A stretch of DNA of 62,908 bases from a virus: IMG/VR virus record IMGVR_UViG_3300010885_040694, positions 1 through 62,908 of that record; one strand, 5' to 3'. A program made the translations under genes and the position numbers. Under the pieces are notes generated by a model, which was given only the letters and a program-made list of their open reading frames with translations, had not been told where the DNA came from and did no database searches. Below are positions 45,401 to 51,657 of this stretch, one piece after another (the stretch's first letter is position 1; the number at the start of each line of letters is the position of its first letter).

Positions 45401-47733
45401 TTTAATGGATTCTTTTCTAATCCCATTGGGATTTCATAATATCCAGTATCCGGAATGGCGTCAGTAAACACCTTCAGCGTAATAGTATCGCCTGCAGATA
45501 ACGCTGTTGTAAATGTTAGTACTCTTAAATTTGAATTAATTGGACTAGGAGCAACTGACCACCCAGTCTTTTTCAACTTACCGTTGACATAGATAATGAA
45601 TTGAGCCCTAGTGGCCTTTGGCCACATACATGTGGTTATTGGAAATTCTTTAGAGGATGCAGTAACATCAATTGAATCAATAATTGGTTGAATATAATTG
45701 TTATCAACTCTGGTCCATGCATTTTTAAAAACACTATCAATTAGATTAATTGTAAATTTATAAAATCCAGTGTTGACATCAAGTGTAACAGTATCCGTGG
45801 TTAGAGTGTGCTGATATTTAAATGCATCATTATCAAAATCAAAGTTAAACTGTATATCGCCTACATTGTCAATATTGAGATAGTTTAACTTAAAACCAAG
45901 TTCGGAATCAGTCACACTTGATGTGCCAACAAGATAGCTGAGTAGTTTAGATCCAGCAAAAGTAGATGCAGGATAGCTCAATGTATCAGCAAATGACACG
46001 CCAGCTGAATCAAAACAATCAAATAATGGTGGTTGCTGAACTTTGGTTTTACGTTGGCTGACTACCCAATTTGTTCCGTTGTAGTGGAACATATTACCTT
46101 TTTGTACAGTACCCCGTTTGACATAAACACATTCGCCAGTCTGTGGTATGGTATCTTCGGTTTCTATTAGACTAATTTGTCTATTAATACCTGTAATTTG
46201 ATCAACTTTTACTCCGTCTATAGTAACCTGCGAAGTGCTGGTAGAATAAACTGGCGATGTTTGTGTTGTAATAAATTTTACAGTGTAAATTTTTCCAGCA
46301 ACAAGCGTATCAGTATCGTTGGTAAACAATATGCGGGCGCCATTGTACAACGGAATACCGTCGATGTTGTAGTTTGCTTTTCCTTCAATTGTAGAAAATA
46401 CATCAGTAGTAAATGTGTCAACTAGGTCAACAGATTGTTTAGCAACTTTTCCGTGATTGAATAATTGTAAATCTCGTTGAAATTCAATAATAGGACGCTT
46501 GGCCCTTGAAGATTCCAAAAAGGTAGATGACTGATTGTTAATTGTATTAGAATAATCAATTACACTTCTATGGAACCAGCGATTATAACGCGACCAAGAG
46601 TTGTTATCAACACTTGAACGATTGATTGTAATATAATCTTTTTCAGCAGGATATGATGTTGCATCGTCGTATGGCACAGTATCAAATGCGTCAACATCAA
46701 ACAGTACTTCGGGGTTCTTGGTATTGATGATTGGTAATTCTAAATCTTGTATTGATAATAATCTAATAAAATCGCCAACACCCTCTACATACCAATAGCC
46801 GGTTGCATATTTTGCAGGAGTTACCGTACCCGAGAAATTAACTTTTAATCCGTTAGTAAATACAATGCCGTTGGCACTGGTAAATTGCTTTGCGCCAATG
46901 ATAGATTCAACCACATCAATAGCCGATGTTGCTGTGATATCGTATACTCTAAAAGAACCTTTTCTATTAGATTCTGATCCGCTTTGATAGTACAATACAT
47001 CCGGTGCATCTAATGGGACTTTAAAAACAATTACACCATTTTTTGTTCCGTTATTAGAAACACCAAAATTGTAATTGGTTGATTCTCCGCCAAGTACAGA
47101 CGTTCTAATATAAAATGCGTCACCGGGTGAATTAATTTCAAAATAGTATGTTTGTCCACGATATAATTTAATATCGGGATTCTTTTTTAATCCGTCGGGG
47201 GAAAATATCCATTCGTAAGCACCGTTGGATCGGACTTTATATACAGTCTGTACCGCAACAGTCTGGTCTCCGGATACGGTAACTGGCAACGGGCCATCTG
47301 GCAACCAGTAGTATTCTCTATAGTTTACAAATTTATCCCAATCAACAGGCGGCGCCCATGCATAGTGTTCGTCGGTGGTGATACGGTTGTCATGATCCAC
47401 CATGTTATCAAAAAACTTAATTTGATTTTTAAAATCAATGTAATCGTAAAAATTGGTTATCTTGTCGTTTTGTTTGATAACGACACCCGGCTCTAATTGA
47501 TACTTGCTGCGAAGTGTGTGCTGATTATCAATGTACACATCCGAAGGATTATATGTTTTGCCATACTTTCTACCAACATACCCTGATAATTTTTCTAAAC
47601 TGCCCGGCTGAATCAACGGATCAACAATTGCTTCTAAAAATTTCTTATTAGGAGTTGTTTGAAAAATGTTAGGTAGTAATTCAACACTACGTCGAATAGG
47701 TAAACCACTTGCAGTGAAAACTTTATTATCCAT
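33403..47733 (-). CDS. Giant baseplate/tail structural protein, 4776 aa
   Basis: The N-terminus (LPNIFQTTPNKKFLEAIVDPLIQPGSLEKL and GYVGRKY) matches, from memory, the large structural protein that follows gp6 in marine T4-like phages. Several segments around 1449, 1710, 2193, 2272, 2416 and 2522 have the chitin-binding CBM5/12-like pattern Y..GD.V.Y....Y followed by W (for instance DYQLGDIVRYKDFYY and GVWNASTLYSENDVV). Residues about 2150-2790 carry six FG-GAP-like units (KFGKTLAISPDGRWIVVG, GFGNSTDVT, NFGSQVKFTATGSKL), a likely beta-propeller. Later come glycine motifs such as GSGYTSAPTVTLVGG at about 3225, 3585 and 3628. The gene starts two bases after the gp6 stop. It is presumably an extended wedge or side-fibre protein that replaces several T4 wedge genes; this is inference. 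Confidence 0.75.
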   Translation of the reverse strand: MDNKVFTASGLPIRRSVELLPNIFQTTPNKKFLEAIVDPLIQPGSLEKLSGYVGRKYGKTYNPSDVYIDNQHTLRSKYQLEPGVVIKQNDKITNFYDYIDFKNQIKFFDNMVDHDNRITTDEHYAWAPPVDWDKFVNYREYYWLPDGPLPVTVSGDQTVAVQTVYKVRSNGAYEWIFSPDGLKKNPDIKLYRGQTYYFEINSPGDAFYIRTSVLGGESTNYNFGVSNNGTKNGVIVFKVPLDAPDVLYYQSGSESNRKGSFRVYDITATSAIDVVESIIGAKQFTSANGIVFTNGLKVNFSGTVTPAKYATGYWYVEGVGDFIRLLSIQDLELPIINTKNPEVLFDVDAFDTVPYDDATSYPAEKDYITINRSSVDNNSWSRYNRWFHRSVIDYSNTINNQSSTFLESSRAKRPIIEFQRDLQLFNHGKVAKQSVDLVDTFTTDVFSTIEGKANYNIDGIPLYNGARILFTNDTDTLVAGKIYTVKFITTQTSPVYSTSTSQVTIDGVKVDQITGINRQISLIETEDTIPQTGECVYVKRGTVQKGNMFHYNGTNWVVSQRKTKVQQPPLFDCFDSAGVSFADTLSYPASTFAGSKLLSYLVGTSSVTDSELGFKLNYLNIDNVGDIQFNFDFDNDAFKYQHTLTTDTVTLDVNTGFYKFTINLIDSVFKNAWTRVDNNYIQPIIDSIDVTASSKEFPITTCMWPKATRAQFIIYVNGKLKKTGWSVAPSPINSNLRVLTFTTALSAGDTITLKVFTDAIPDTGYYEIPMGLEKNPLNLDLATFTLGEITDHLGTIFEIDNRITGVFPGNSNLKDIANIELFGRRFVKHSGLMPVATALLCDKDLNIVKSLRYAKSEYTKFKNNLMQLSVELPYDQDPIAMLDSVIEELSVGKNEYSAFFSSDMIGTGAANTITYTVEDTGINVFALTTKFDLSTQTDIAVYVYVDNVQLLHGVDYTFDSTFGFVKISKTLSEGNVIEIKEYLSTAYNYIPPTPTKLGLYKKFIPEIYTDTTYKTPQVVIRGHDGSLTMSYGDFRDNILLEFELRVYNNLKLEYNESILHIDQTFGGYYGLGLYNKSEVDALIREDYLNWIADTDIDTVNNIYFDTNDSFTYTYSAMTDRAVTAALPGYWRGVYTWFYDTDAPHIRPWEMQGFSIKPSWWESEYGTAPYTAGNLLLWEDIRDGIIRQGDRQNLKGIARYARPTILSHLPVDAEGNLLSPLTSSLAANFSLAIADRPFVFGDGSPAETAWRKSSEYPFALMVALSLLTPCDFITKSFNRLAVKRNIIGQLVNTKTNKLITNSDFAFTKTSGTANLFGTVNYVIALLITQTKLPSVIANKLSNIKVRLSNRLSGFVDKAQFSYVLDSRTPKSVSSSIYVPPENFEIIFNVSSPIQSVVYSGVVIEKRADGWKIYGYDKLNPTFKYYEALATNSDYLISVGGVSENFVVWSDTKFYGKGTIVSYESAYYRAKSNHTSGTDFDIAQWQIISKLPMVGAVEALNRTYFDKDPVVELQYGAVKATIQEVVDFILGYGAYLIDQGMVFDGYNSDLQVARDWPTSVKEFLYWTSHNWDVGAIITLSPAAEELKIKIPLGTVDNLLDSFYDYSILKSDGTKLSSLYLDVNRDYQTFALGTYNTPDGIYFARVNFVVKEHVAIFDNRTVFNDIIYDPEPGYRQERIKIVGYRTIEWDGDYTSPGFLFDSAEIATWEPYTDYQLGDIVRYKDFYYTSQMFQHGTLEFDHDNWSKTDQLPKQGLVTNFDYRINQFDDYYDLDAAGVQTSQRNLARHAIGYQPRQYLENIAQDEISQYKLYQGFIREKGTANSITKIFDKLTRVNNLPGIVLNEEWAFRVGNLGGTDQINEYEFKLAKADFKLNPQPVLLVNGVIPNTYVDNYIRINDTNFTNYPDSFTNNIMPVAEFDATGRSAGYVKSSDVDFTVKTRSEILTLNIAKFVNNSTVWVTFDNAPKFWTVLRYKLSNIIIDSVELNKTSTLVTITTQQYHTFKAGDTIGINNIQNLTGFFTIDSTTLTTIVVKFAGKGPVTIEDSAFVPIGKFEEARFATTADLDQTKFAKLPTDSKVWIDQGGAGGWEVLNRSKQYATSRIDGYDLTAASYLGTAIAYTESLDKVVASMPASNTVGVFVEGVGELTPSQLLTTPEGFETAFNKKFGKTLAISPDGRWIVVGIPAASAVPSFYRGVYNPSIDYPAGSVIRSNGKLWKALVSLNGDASSLAIENSKVEPVSLNIGSASAFAPDTSFSYLNQGAIAIYENTENFGNYQGVWNASTLYSENDVVSRNGYYYKLIESISTARVVTSINQDPTDPYSTVSTPPDLNPKLWKVVGAANQWFFNRVVISPKPETDELFGSNISINGSGDNYWMTVTAPGTGTVYLYRYVNKEWKQLEDNYYKGLYITQQFSTFEKDDVVFYNNNFYVATQFVPIGHLPTDSNYWAIDPSYSEQGSLPTNAAVADSEFADSTVRAGAGNGLVENVKFGDGFGNSTDVTSTGNLLAVGAPRSNSQYFDSFMGVWNFYQGYVANDVVIYGNSYYRLTSGTSGPWDDPAKAFPNSGWSYIEDISNTSSGKVFIYTRNSNNVFECSQIITGQTLSSIVVSNENTDSITAADLIKNNDNFGSQVKFTATGSKLFISSPNADVNGQDKGRVYVFENISGTFKLVQTIFSPSDVYNEKFGSTLSVSKTGNTVVVGAINGSTKTATTFDTFTKKLYPTLADEKKVVNDPHSTRTVSSTTYDLGTTTFFTTVGTTGTVWSYDFIDTQYVLGEEITVSDVSQNEGFGTALAASDTTVAVGSPFYKNVQNIVTGRLFKFVRNKNSPSWFPYEVQKPLVNIDLLSSLFLYNPITNRKISDIDIIDPFKLKIVGIADQEIKFKTPYDPAIYSLGTDASQVDSGIAWLDQHVGEVWWDVSTAKWPWYEQGNDAFRIGNWGKLAYGSSVDVYEWVESIYPPSTWAQLSGTADGLAEGISGTPHISDDTTFSYKQVVDSITGLASTTTYYYWVKNKTSAPSSVARRQLSAYEIANLIMSPELSGTPLIGLTSSSSLICYNVQPIISANTCIVNIQFDKQSRGKNLEHKEYQLLTEGVADSLPSAQLERKWIDSLIGFDTQGNAVPDSNLAKNKKYGIAFRPRQSMFVDRQTALSVVIASVNTILLTQPFTDLINFNNLELLDAIPNIKTRLYDVIVETEIDLTTIGTAKLRPAVLKANILNGSITSITVVDTGFGYKYPPKIEIRGNGTNAAVEVNPSLIDSTTGKLLNPRGEITSVIVTNRGKKYTFVSVVPRSYAALVATPSIANSTWSIFTYDTSLGQFYKSKAQAYNTTNYWNYIDWWMDGYSVNIRNHATIPALYAESELSLTAGQLVKVVEYGHGGWAVLERVSTGAEILGKYRLVGKQNGTIKIDPTIGNASTSLSGYDAGPYYDNKTYDDQPIVELRNIFTAIKKDIFVNDLRVEWNKLFFTSVHYLLSEQLYVDWVFKTSFLNATHNVGNLEEKPTYQNDNLASYQEYINEVKPYRSKVREFTSRYFSLDKTQTFTGDFDLPSTYNATTNKIETVDQYSSLLTQYPWKAWADNNTYKVTDLKITNGGAGYVTAPIVTITGGGGKGATARTYIRAGKVAVIELITAGSGYTSAPTVTLVGGNGDGSAGTAKAVAVIGQGVIRSMTVQVKFDRYSKTGRFVNTHVTETNLIGTGSQKVFELKYPPSSDRDTITVYVNGNRSMRSDYSPISYSTVINGETTLKGKIIFTTAPDVGAAITVNYNKNIDTLDAINRLEYYKPTFGMLGNDASQLMTGIDFGGVVVQGTTFDVSGGWDALPWFTEGWDTTIPLLSDFYYVMPVKPTKISVILASGNTTRATLTFAVQPKLQFAVGSYITVANMNQAGYNGTYVVTACTLTSVTYFNTTVGDSTGGTVVSLTGVLQSPAPADGQLITVYKKSKVTNTYTADGITTTFVLVATVDTPLVFVNANQKYLSIDYFIADNNIVFFTAPVNGSTVTIETYNAPERLDGNTRSMPTFVGDGSTSMIYIPDSVTYAANDIFIFRPAESDGSLAIVDKNLLDATVSGGIFGSYTTANGNTPDEIIIEGDSFISPDQVPAPEENIPGQVLESVSIKVFHTDSNGSPEMITKVYTTDGLTTAFAIGQSVLEIGNVFVLLDKSKQHFTTDYVINFMDNTVVFKTAPTADQILEIKSIGISGAGVLDYQEFIGDGVTRYFLTKAPFALTNAVVATVNGVEIPTQFSNSNGRVNKVDNTFVELGTAPAQGAVVKIVAVNSPTSLTQIYSQEITLNSNQRTYTITNFVTDTGPVRSNVIVDIDGISLTPPDGTFAIYNGSNAVLSIGIDPDIPTAGIPLTNIAVYVNNMPLDYITQWTYDPTARTVTILSDNLSLGDKMLVEIANTSMYSLINNTVVLSNKLSFTTGQKLTVTWFKNYKHLQLIRDMFTGGKYSYQLQTVPKGVSYIWVYVNGVALIQDLEFELDNLRSVVHLKNETTTADVVQIITYGVTTRSKPLTFEIFKDMLNRHQFKRGVITQLKLERDLTYYDSTIQVNNATDLPARGIVVINSERIEYQTKNGNILGQLRRGVFGTAISELHVRKSNVVNVSDSETLPYAETQTKDDFYGNGSTKLFGPLPFTPSKTVMANWTRNTIPTNYYQSDDIEVFVAGRRLIKSPGTVFNETTPLIDTTVEAEFSVTGLTPYVRLTTAPAPGARITVIQRRGNVWYTIGNNIPTSLTHDSTAVAKFIQERSSLLPSFITPLGNVLNTESGNTIDDEKNDPIEF

Positions 47734-47735
47734 TA

Positions 47736-50700
47736 TTATATGCTCGTACTAGTAATAACTGTGCCAACTGCATTCAGCTGAGCGGCGTTGATCTCTGAAA
47801 CAATATCAATATCTGTGACAGATGCACCGCTGACAAATATTTCGTCAGGGCGTGATTGAATTTCGTAAAGGCTACCAAATACCTGCGTGGATTGTTTTGG
47901 AACAATTACAATATTACTGATGTTGGGAGAATTCTGATCAACAATGTATGTCGCCAATTCCGAAAAGAAGAATGTATCTCCAAAATCCCAATTTTCAATT
48001 GAAAAGAATTGGTTGATGTTGCTGATAATATTAACTTTTAATTCGTTGTCATTGATTGTGCGTGTAGAATTTTTAACAACTTTAAATCTAACTTGAAATT
48101 TAGTTTCAGCTGGGCCGCCAAACAATACAGTATAGCCCGCATGATGATAAACAACTTCGTCGCTGATTGTTTTAATTTTATCAAGATTATATCCGTATGC
48201 TGTTCTTAAATTATCGCTGGTTGGAACTGTAGGGACTGACAACAATCCGCCTGACAAATAGGTTCTGTATGCAGTGTCATAAGTTTTGGTCAATAGGTAT
48301 ACATCAACAATATTACTTGCACTTGGATCAATTCTACGATCAACATTGGCATTGTGGATGTATTGAAATTTTAATTTATTTCTTCCAGCATATGCAGAAT
48401 ATGCCGGCTCTAGATCAAAAGTAGCAGTGGCAAAATTAACACGCTTAATTACATCTTCATTTGCATTATAAAAATAAATTAATTGTTTATCAGTAAAGTT
48501 TAATGGATTTAATCCAGTTTCAGTTGCCACTACCAATACTATACTATCGTTGCTGTTTGCAATGTATCGAAGGACTTTTCCGCCAGACATATCAACTGTT
48601 TCTCTAAAGAATAGATATTTTCCAGTGGCAACTATATCCTCAAATGATTCAGGATTATCAATAATGCCATCATTATCAGAATCGTAAAACGCAGTACGAA
48701 CAGCAGTAGTGCTTTCGTATCCATCATCGTATTGAATAGTACCAACTAATTCAAAAGGAATATCAACGATTAATTGTTTGATAAGGTCAGGACCGGTATT
48801 CACTCCCAGCACAACAATTTGATCTTTAATAACTTTTTTAGTTTTGCTGTCAAACAGTTGTTCGGATGCATCAAAATAGAATCTGTTTTGTTCAATACTT
48901 TCAAATACATATTCGGTATTTCTATTTCTTACCAAGGCTTGATTGCCATCAAATATAAATGCCATTATCCAAGATGCATCTATATTAGTGCCGCTGATGT
49001 CTCCGGCTCGTGTTAGACTAAAGTTAGATGTAAGATCAATGTTAGATTCAGAAATAATTTTCCACGAACGTGATGTAATATCAAAACGTAGACCAAAATT
49101 CTTATTGGCAAATGCTAGATTAACAATTTCAGTTTCTAATACAGAGGATAGAATATTAACAAATTTAGGTACAATACGTTCGGCGTAGGCGCCTGTTGGA
49201 ATAACATCGTTAAATTTAATGGGGCCAAGGCCATTGGCCAGCGCTCCTTTTCGGCCATTGGATCCGTCGCCGGTAACTAACACCACTTGAGACCAAATCT
49301 TAGACGTTTGCTGCGAATCAGTTGCATCCGCTGTAACTAATTTGCCTTTTTTAAAGGCCTTGCCCGCGGGTGGGGTAAACTTTATCAATGTTCCCGGTTC
49401 AAGATATTGAAGATTATTTGTGGTATATATTCCAACACTTAATGCACGAGAAGGATCACTCAAATTATAAAAATAACCAGTGCTGAGATTGATATCATTA
49501 GTGACTTGGCTCCATGCAATTCCTCCATTAGCAGATGCTTCGGGAAATAATATTTTATTAAACTTTGTTAGATAAAAATTATAAGTTTCTTTAGAAGAAA
49601 ATATAGGATCAACTTTATTTCTAACAAAATTTAGTACATCATTTTTATTGGTAAAAGAAAAAATCATAGAATTTTCTACATCTTTTCTGTAGATCATTCC
49701 GTCATCTGCAAAAACATTTACCTTGCTGTACTTGCCAGTGGCATCAATAATATCAAAGTTACGACTAATACCACTAGACGTTCTATTAATCGCTTTGACT
49801 TTTAAAATATTTTGCGATGCACTTAGCGGTGCAAGATTGTAATCTTCGCCGGTTACCATTCTATTTTGTGTGTAATAGATTGCAGGGGCTTTGGCACGAA
49901 TACTGTTAATATCTTCAGAAGGCGTAGAATTAGAAACAGAAGTTTTTAAACTCATGCCAATGGTCAGTGTGTAGACGGAACCTAACTTGTTGATGTACGG
50001 CACACTAATGGTAATGCCTCGCATGTCAACTGGATTGATTGTATAACTTACTCCGTTGCTTGTTCTATAGTAGCAACGGAATGGACCTTGTGGCAGGGCA
50101 CCATATACACCGTCAGTAAACGACAAGTCAATGGTATCGTTATTTTTTGTAATTACTGTGTATAAATTTTTAACATTGTTGTTAATACTGTTATAGGCAA
50201 TGTTGTTGCCTAATAATGCAGGAACTTGAGTCCATAGTGTTTGTTCTTTACCGTTGGCATTTAATGCGTATAACCAAACATCGGTGTCGTTGATGTTTTC
50301 AGCATTGATACTGACCTTTTCGTTGGGTACCGGTTGTGTAATAGCAAAGTCAGCAAGTGCTAAACTGCCTTCTTTAAACATTAGATAAAAACCAGTATTG
50401 GCACTGGCATTGCCGCGGCCGTCGCTTCGATAGATAAAACCCAACTGTGTGCCCGGCATTGGTGTTTCTTCGTGAATTGCATTGGTGTCTTTAAAAGTTG
50501 TGCTGACAATTTCAAATGTACCGTTTCTAGATGCAACTAATTTGTTAAACGTAAAAATTGGCACATCGGTATTGATTGAATTAAAACGGTATTGATCTGT
50601 GGAAAAACTGTCAATTACAGCATTACTTTGACTTTTGCCAAATTCCGTACTTGGAATCATAGCAGCATTAACCACTTTGATAAACTGTTCGTACCAGTTG

Positions 50701-51149
50701 CTGTTTGTGGGGTCGTTCCAAACAATTGTTTGTCGAGATAGATTTTTACCATTACCGTCAAGGATCACTTCGTTTGTGGAAACATTGTCAAATTTCAACA
50801 GTCCACTTGCACCAATATTACGTTTGGCATTATAGGCCAACATACGTGCAATACGTAGTACACTTTCTTTACGCTCTGCAAGTTCAATGAAGTTTTCTCG
50901 GCTGGCCAAATCAATACGGAAAGCAAGACTTTGTCCAACAAATGCCACTAGATCAATTAGTGCCAAATATTCAGACGATTCTATATAGTCGTTAAAGTCT
51001 TCAGGAAAGTTTTCTTTTAGATACGCAAGCATTACCCTGCGGAGGTTTTCAAAGTCGTAACTCTTAAAATCAGCGTTTTTAAACGTCTGATAAACACGTT
51101 TCCAATCCTCAGCAAGGATTAAATTATTTTGTCTAGCCGTAGTTGTCAT
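47736..51149 (-). CDS. 6: Baseplate wedge subunit, gp6-like
   Basis: The segment FPEDFNDYIESSEYLALIDLV followed by FVGQSLAFRIDLASRENF (about 53-92) is the hallmark of T4 gp6 and of the wider gpJ-type wedge family. gp6 dimers form the inner iris of the baseplate and bind gp25 and gp53, both encoded just upstream in the same module. At 1137 residues it is much longer than T4 gp6 (660); the additional sequence is mainly beta-rich insertions in the second half (VFESIEQNRFYFDASEQLFD and onward). The ATG at 51149 has an ideal AAGGAG ribosome site, and a candidate late promoter sits about 25 bases upstream within a hairpin. High confidence in the family. Confidence 0.9.
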   Translation of the reverse strand: MTTTARQNNLILAEDWKRVYQTFKNADFKSYDFENLRRVMLAYLKENFPEDFNDYIESSEYLALIDLVAFVGQSLAFRIDLASRENFIELAERKESVLRIARMLAYNAKRNIGASGLLKFDNVSTNEVILDGNGKNLSRQTIVWNDPTNSNWYEQFIKVVNAAMIPSTEFGKSQSNAVIDSFSTDQYRFNSINTDVPIFTFNKLVASRNGTFEIVSTTFKDTNAIHEETPMPGTQLGFIYRSDGRGNASANTGFYLMFKEGSLALADFAITQPVPNEKVSINAENINDTDVWLYALNANGKEQTLWTQVPALLGNNIAYNSINNNVKNLYTVITKNNDTIDLSFTDGVYGALPQGPFRCYYRTSNGVSYTINPVDMRGITISVPYINKLGSVYTLTIGMSLKTSVSNSTPSEDINSIRAKAPAIYYTQNRMVTGEDYNLAPLSASQNILKVKAINRTSSGISRNFDIIDATGKYSKVNVFADDGMIYRKDVENSMIFSFTNKNDVLNFVRNKVDPIFSSKETYNFYLTKFNKILFPEASANGGIAWSQVTNDINLSTGYFYNLSDPSRALSVGIYTTNNLQYLEPGTLIKFTPPAGKAFKKGKLVTADATDSQQTSKIWSQVVLVTGDGSNGRKGALANGLGPIKFNDVIPTGAYAERIVPKFVNILSSVLETEIVNLAFANKNFGLRFDITSRSWKIISESNIDLTSNFSLTRAGDISGTNIDASWIMAFIFDGNQALVRNRNTEYVFESIEQNRFYFDASEQLFDSKTKKVIKDQIVVLGVNTGPDLIKQLIVDIPFELVGTIQYDDGYESTTAVRTAFYDSDNDGIIDNPESFEDIVATGKYLFFRETVDMSGGKVLRYIANSNDSIVLVVATETGLNPLNFTDKQLIYFYNANEDVIKRVNFATATFDLEPAYSAYAGRNKLKFQYIHNANVDRRIDPSASNIVDVYLLTKTYDTAYRTYLSGGLLSVPTVPTSDNLRTAYGYNLDKIKTISDEVVYHHAGYTVLFGGPAETKFQVRFKVVKNSTRTINDNELKVNIISNINQFFSIENWDFGDTFFFSELATYIVDQNSPNISNIVIVPKQSTQVFGSLYEIQSRPDEIFVSGASVTDIDIVSEINAAQLNAVGTVITSTSI

Positions 51150-51186
51150 TGATCGAAAACTCCTTATTCAAGTATTTATCGATCAA
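51149..51186 (-). promoter_or_regulatory. Late promoter inside a hairpin that covers the gp6 start codon
   Basis: On the minus strand TTGATCGA (51186-51179) pairs with TCGATCAA (51156-51149), whose last base is the A of the gp6 ATG. The late motif ATAAATA (51179-51173) and the ribosome site AAGGAG lie between the arms. A transcript from the late promoter would begin near 51167 and lack the upstream arm, leaving the start free. Confidence 0.65.
51173..51179 (-). promoter_or_regulatory. Candidate phage late promoter ATAAATA for gp6
   Basis: ATAAATAC on the minus strand, about 24 bases upstream of the gp6 ATG, with AAGGAG correctly placed in the predicted leader. It is the best-placed late promoter candidate in the window. 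Confidence 0.65.
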
Positions 51187-51204
51187 AATAATGTGGCTAG
51201 TTTA

Positions 51205-51645
51205 TTACCTAATTGAGGAATTGTTTTTATCAAACGCAAGCATCATGCGATCTGTTACGTTAAACGGCAGGTAAGTCACTTCAAGCTGTAGACTAATGCC
51301 TTGGTCCGTAGCGTCAACTGTCAGTGTGTTGACAGCAACTCTTGGGTCGGAATTGATGATATCCGATACATCTTTAGAGATCAATTGTTTAAGTTGTTCA
51401 GTCATTGGTTCAAACAATATGTCCCAAATGATAGTACCGTAGTTGGGATTTTCTAACTTTTCGCCTTTTCTAATATGGAACTGATTGATCAAATCCTGTT
51501 TTACCAGTGCAGCATCATATAATTTAAAAGTTTTCTTTTTGCCTACAGTGGAAAATCCCTTGTAGGTAAATTGATTAAATGATTGATCAATTGAAAAAGC
51601 AGAACTTTTTTGTATGGTTTTTTGATTGTATAGTTTATTTGCCAC
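51205..51645 (-). CDS. 25: Baseplate wedge subunit, gp25-like
   Basis: A 146-residue protein with the gp25/GPW family signature: KGEKLENPNYGTIIWDILFEPMT followed by a helix and DPRVAVNTLTVDATDQGISLQLEVTY. T4 gp25 is 132 residues, sits at the core of each wedge and starts sheath assembly together with gp6 and gp53. The start is GTG at 51645, preceded by AGGAG at six bases. The gene starts 12 bases after the gp5 stop, so it belongs to the same transcript. The N-terminal extension (NQKTIQKSSAFSIDQSFNQF) is longer than in T4. Confidence 0.9.
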   Translation of the reverse strand: MANKLYNQKTIQKSSAFSIDQSFNQFTYKGFSTVGKKKTFKLYDAALVKQDLINQFHIRKGEKLENPNYGTIIWDILFEPMTEQLKQLISKDVSDIINSDPRVAVNTLTVDATDQGISLQLEVTYLPFNVTDRMMLAFDKNNSSIR

Positions 51646-51657
51646 GATGCGCTCCTA

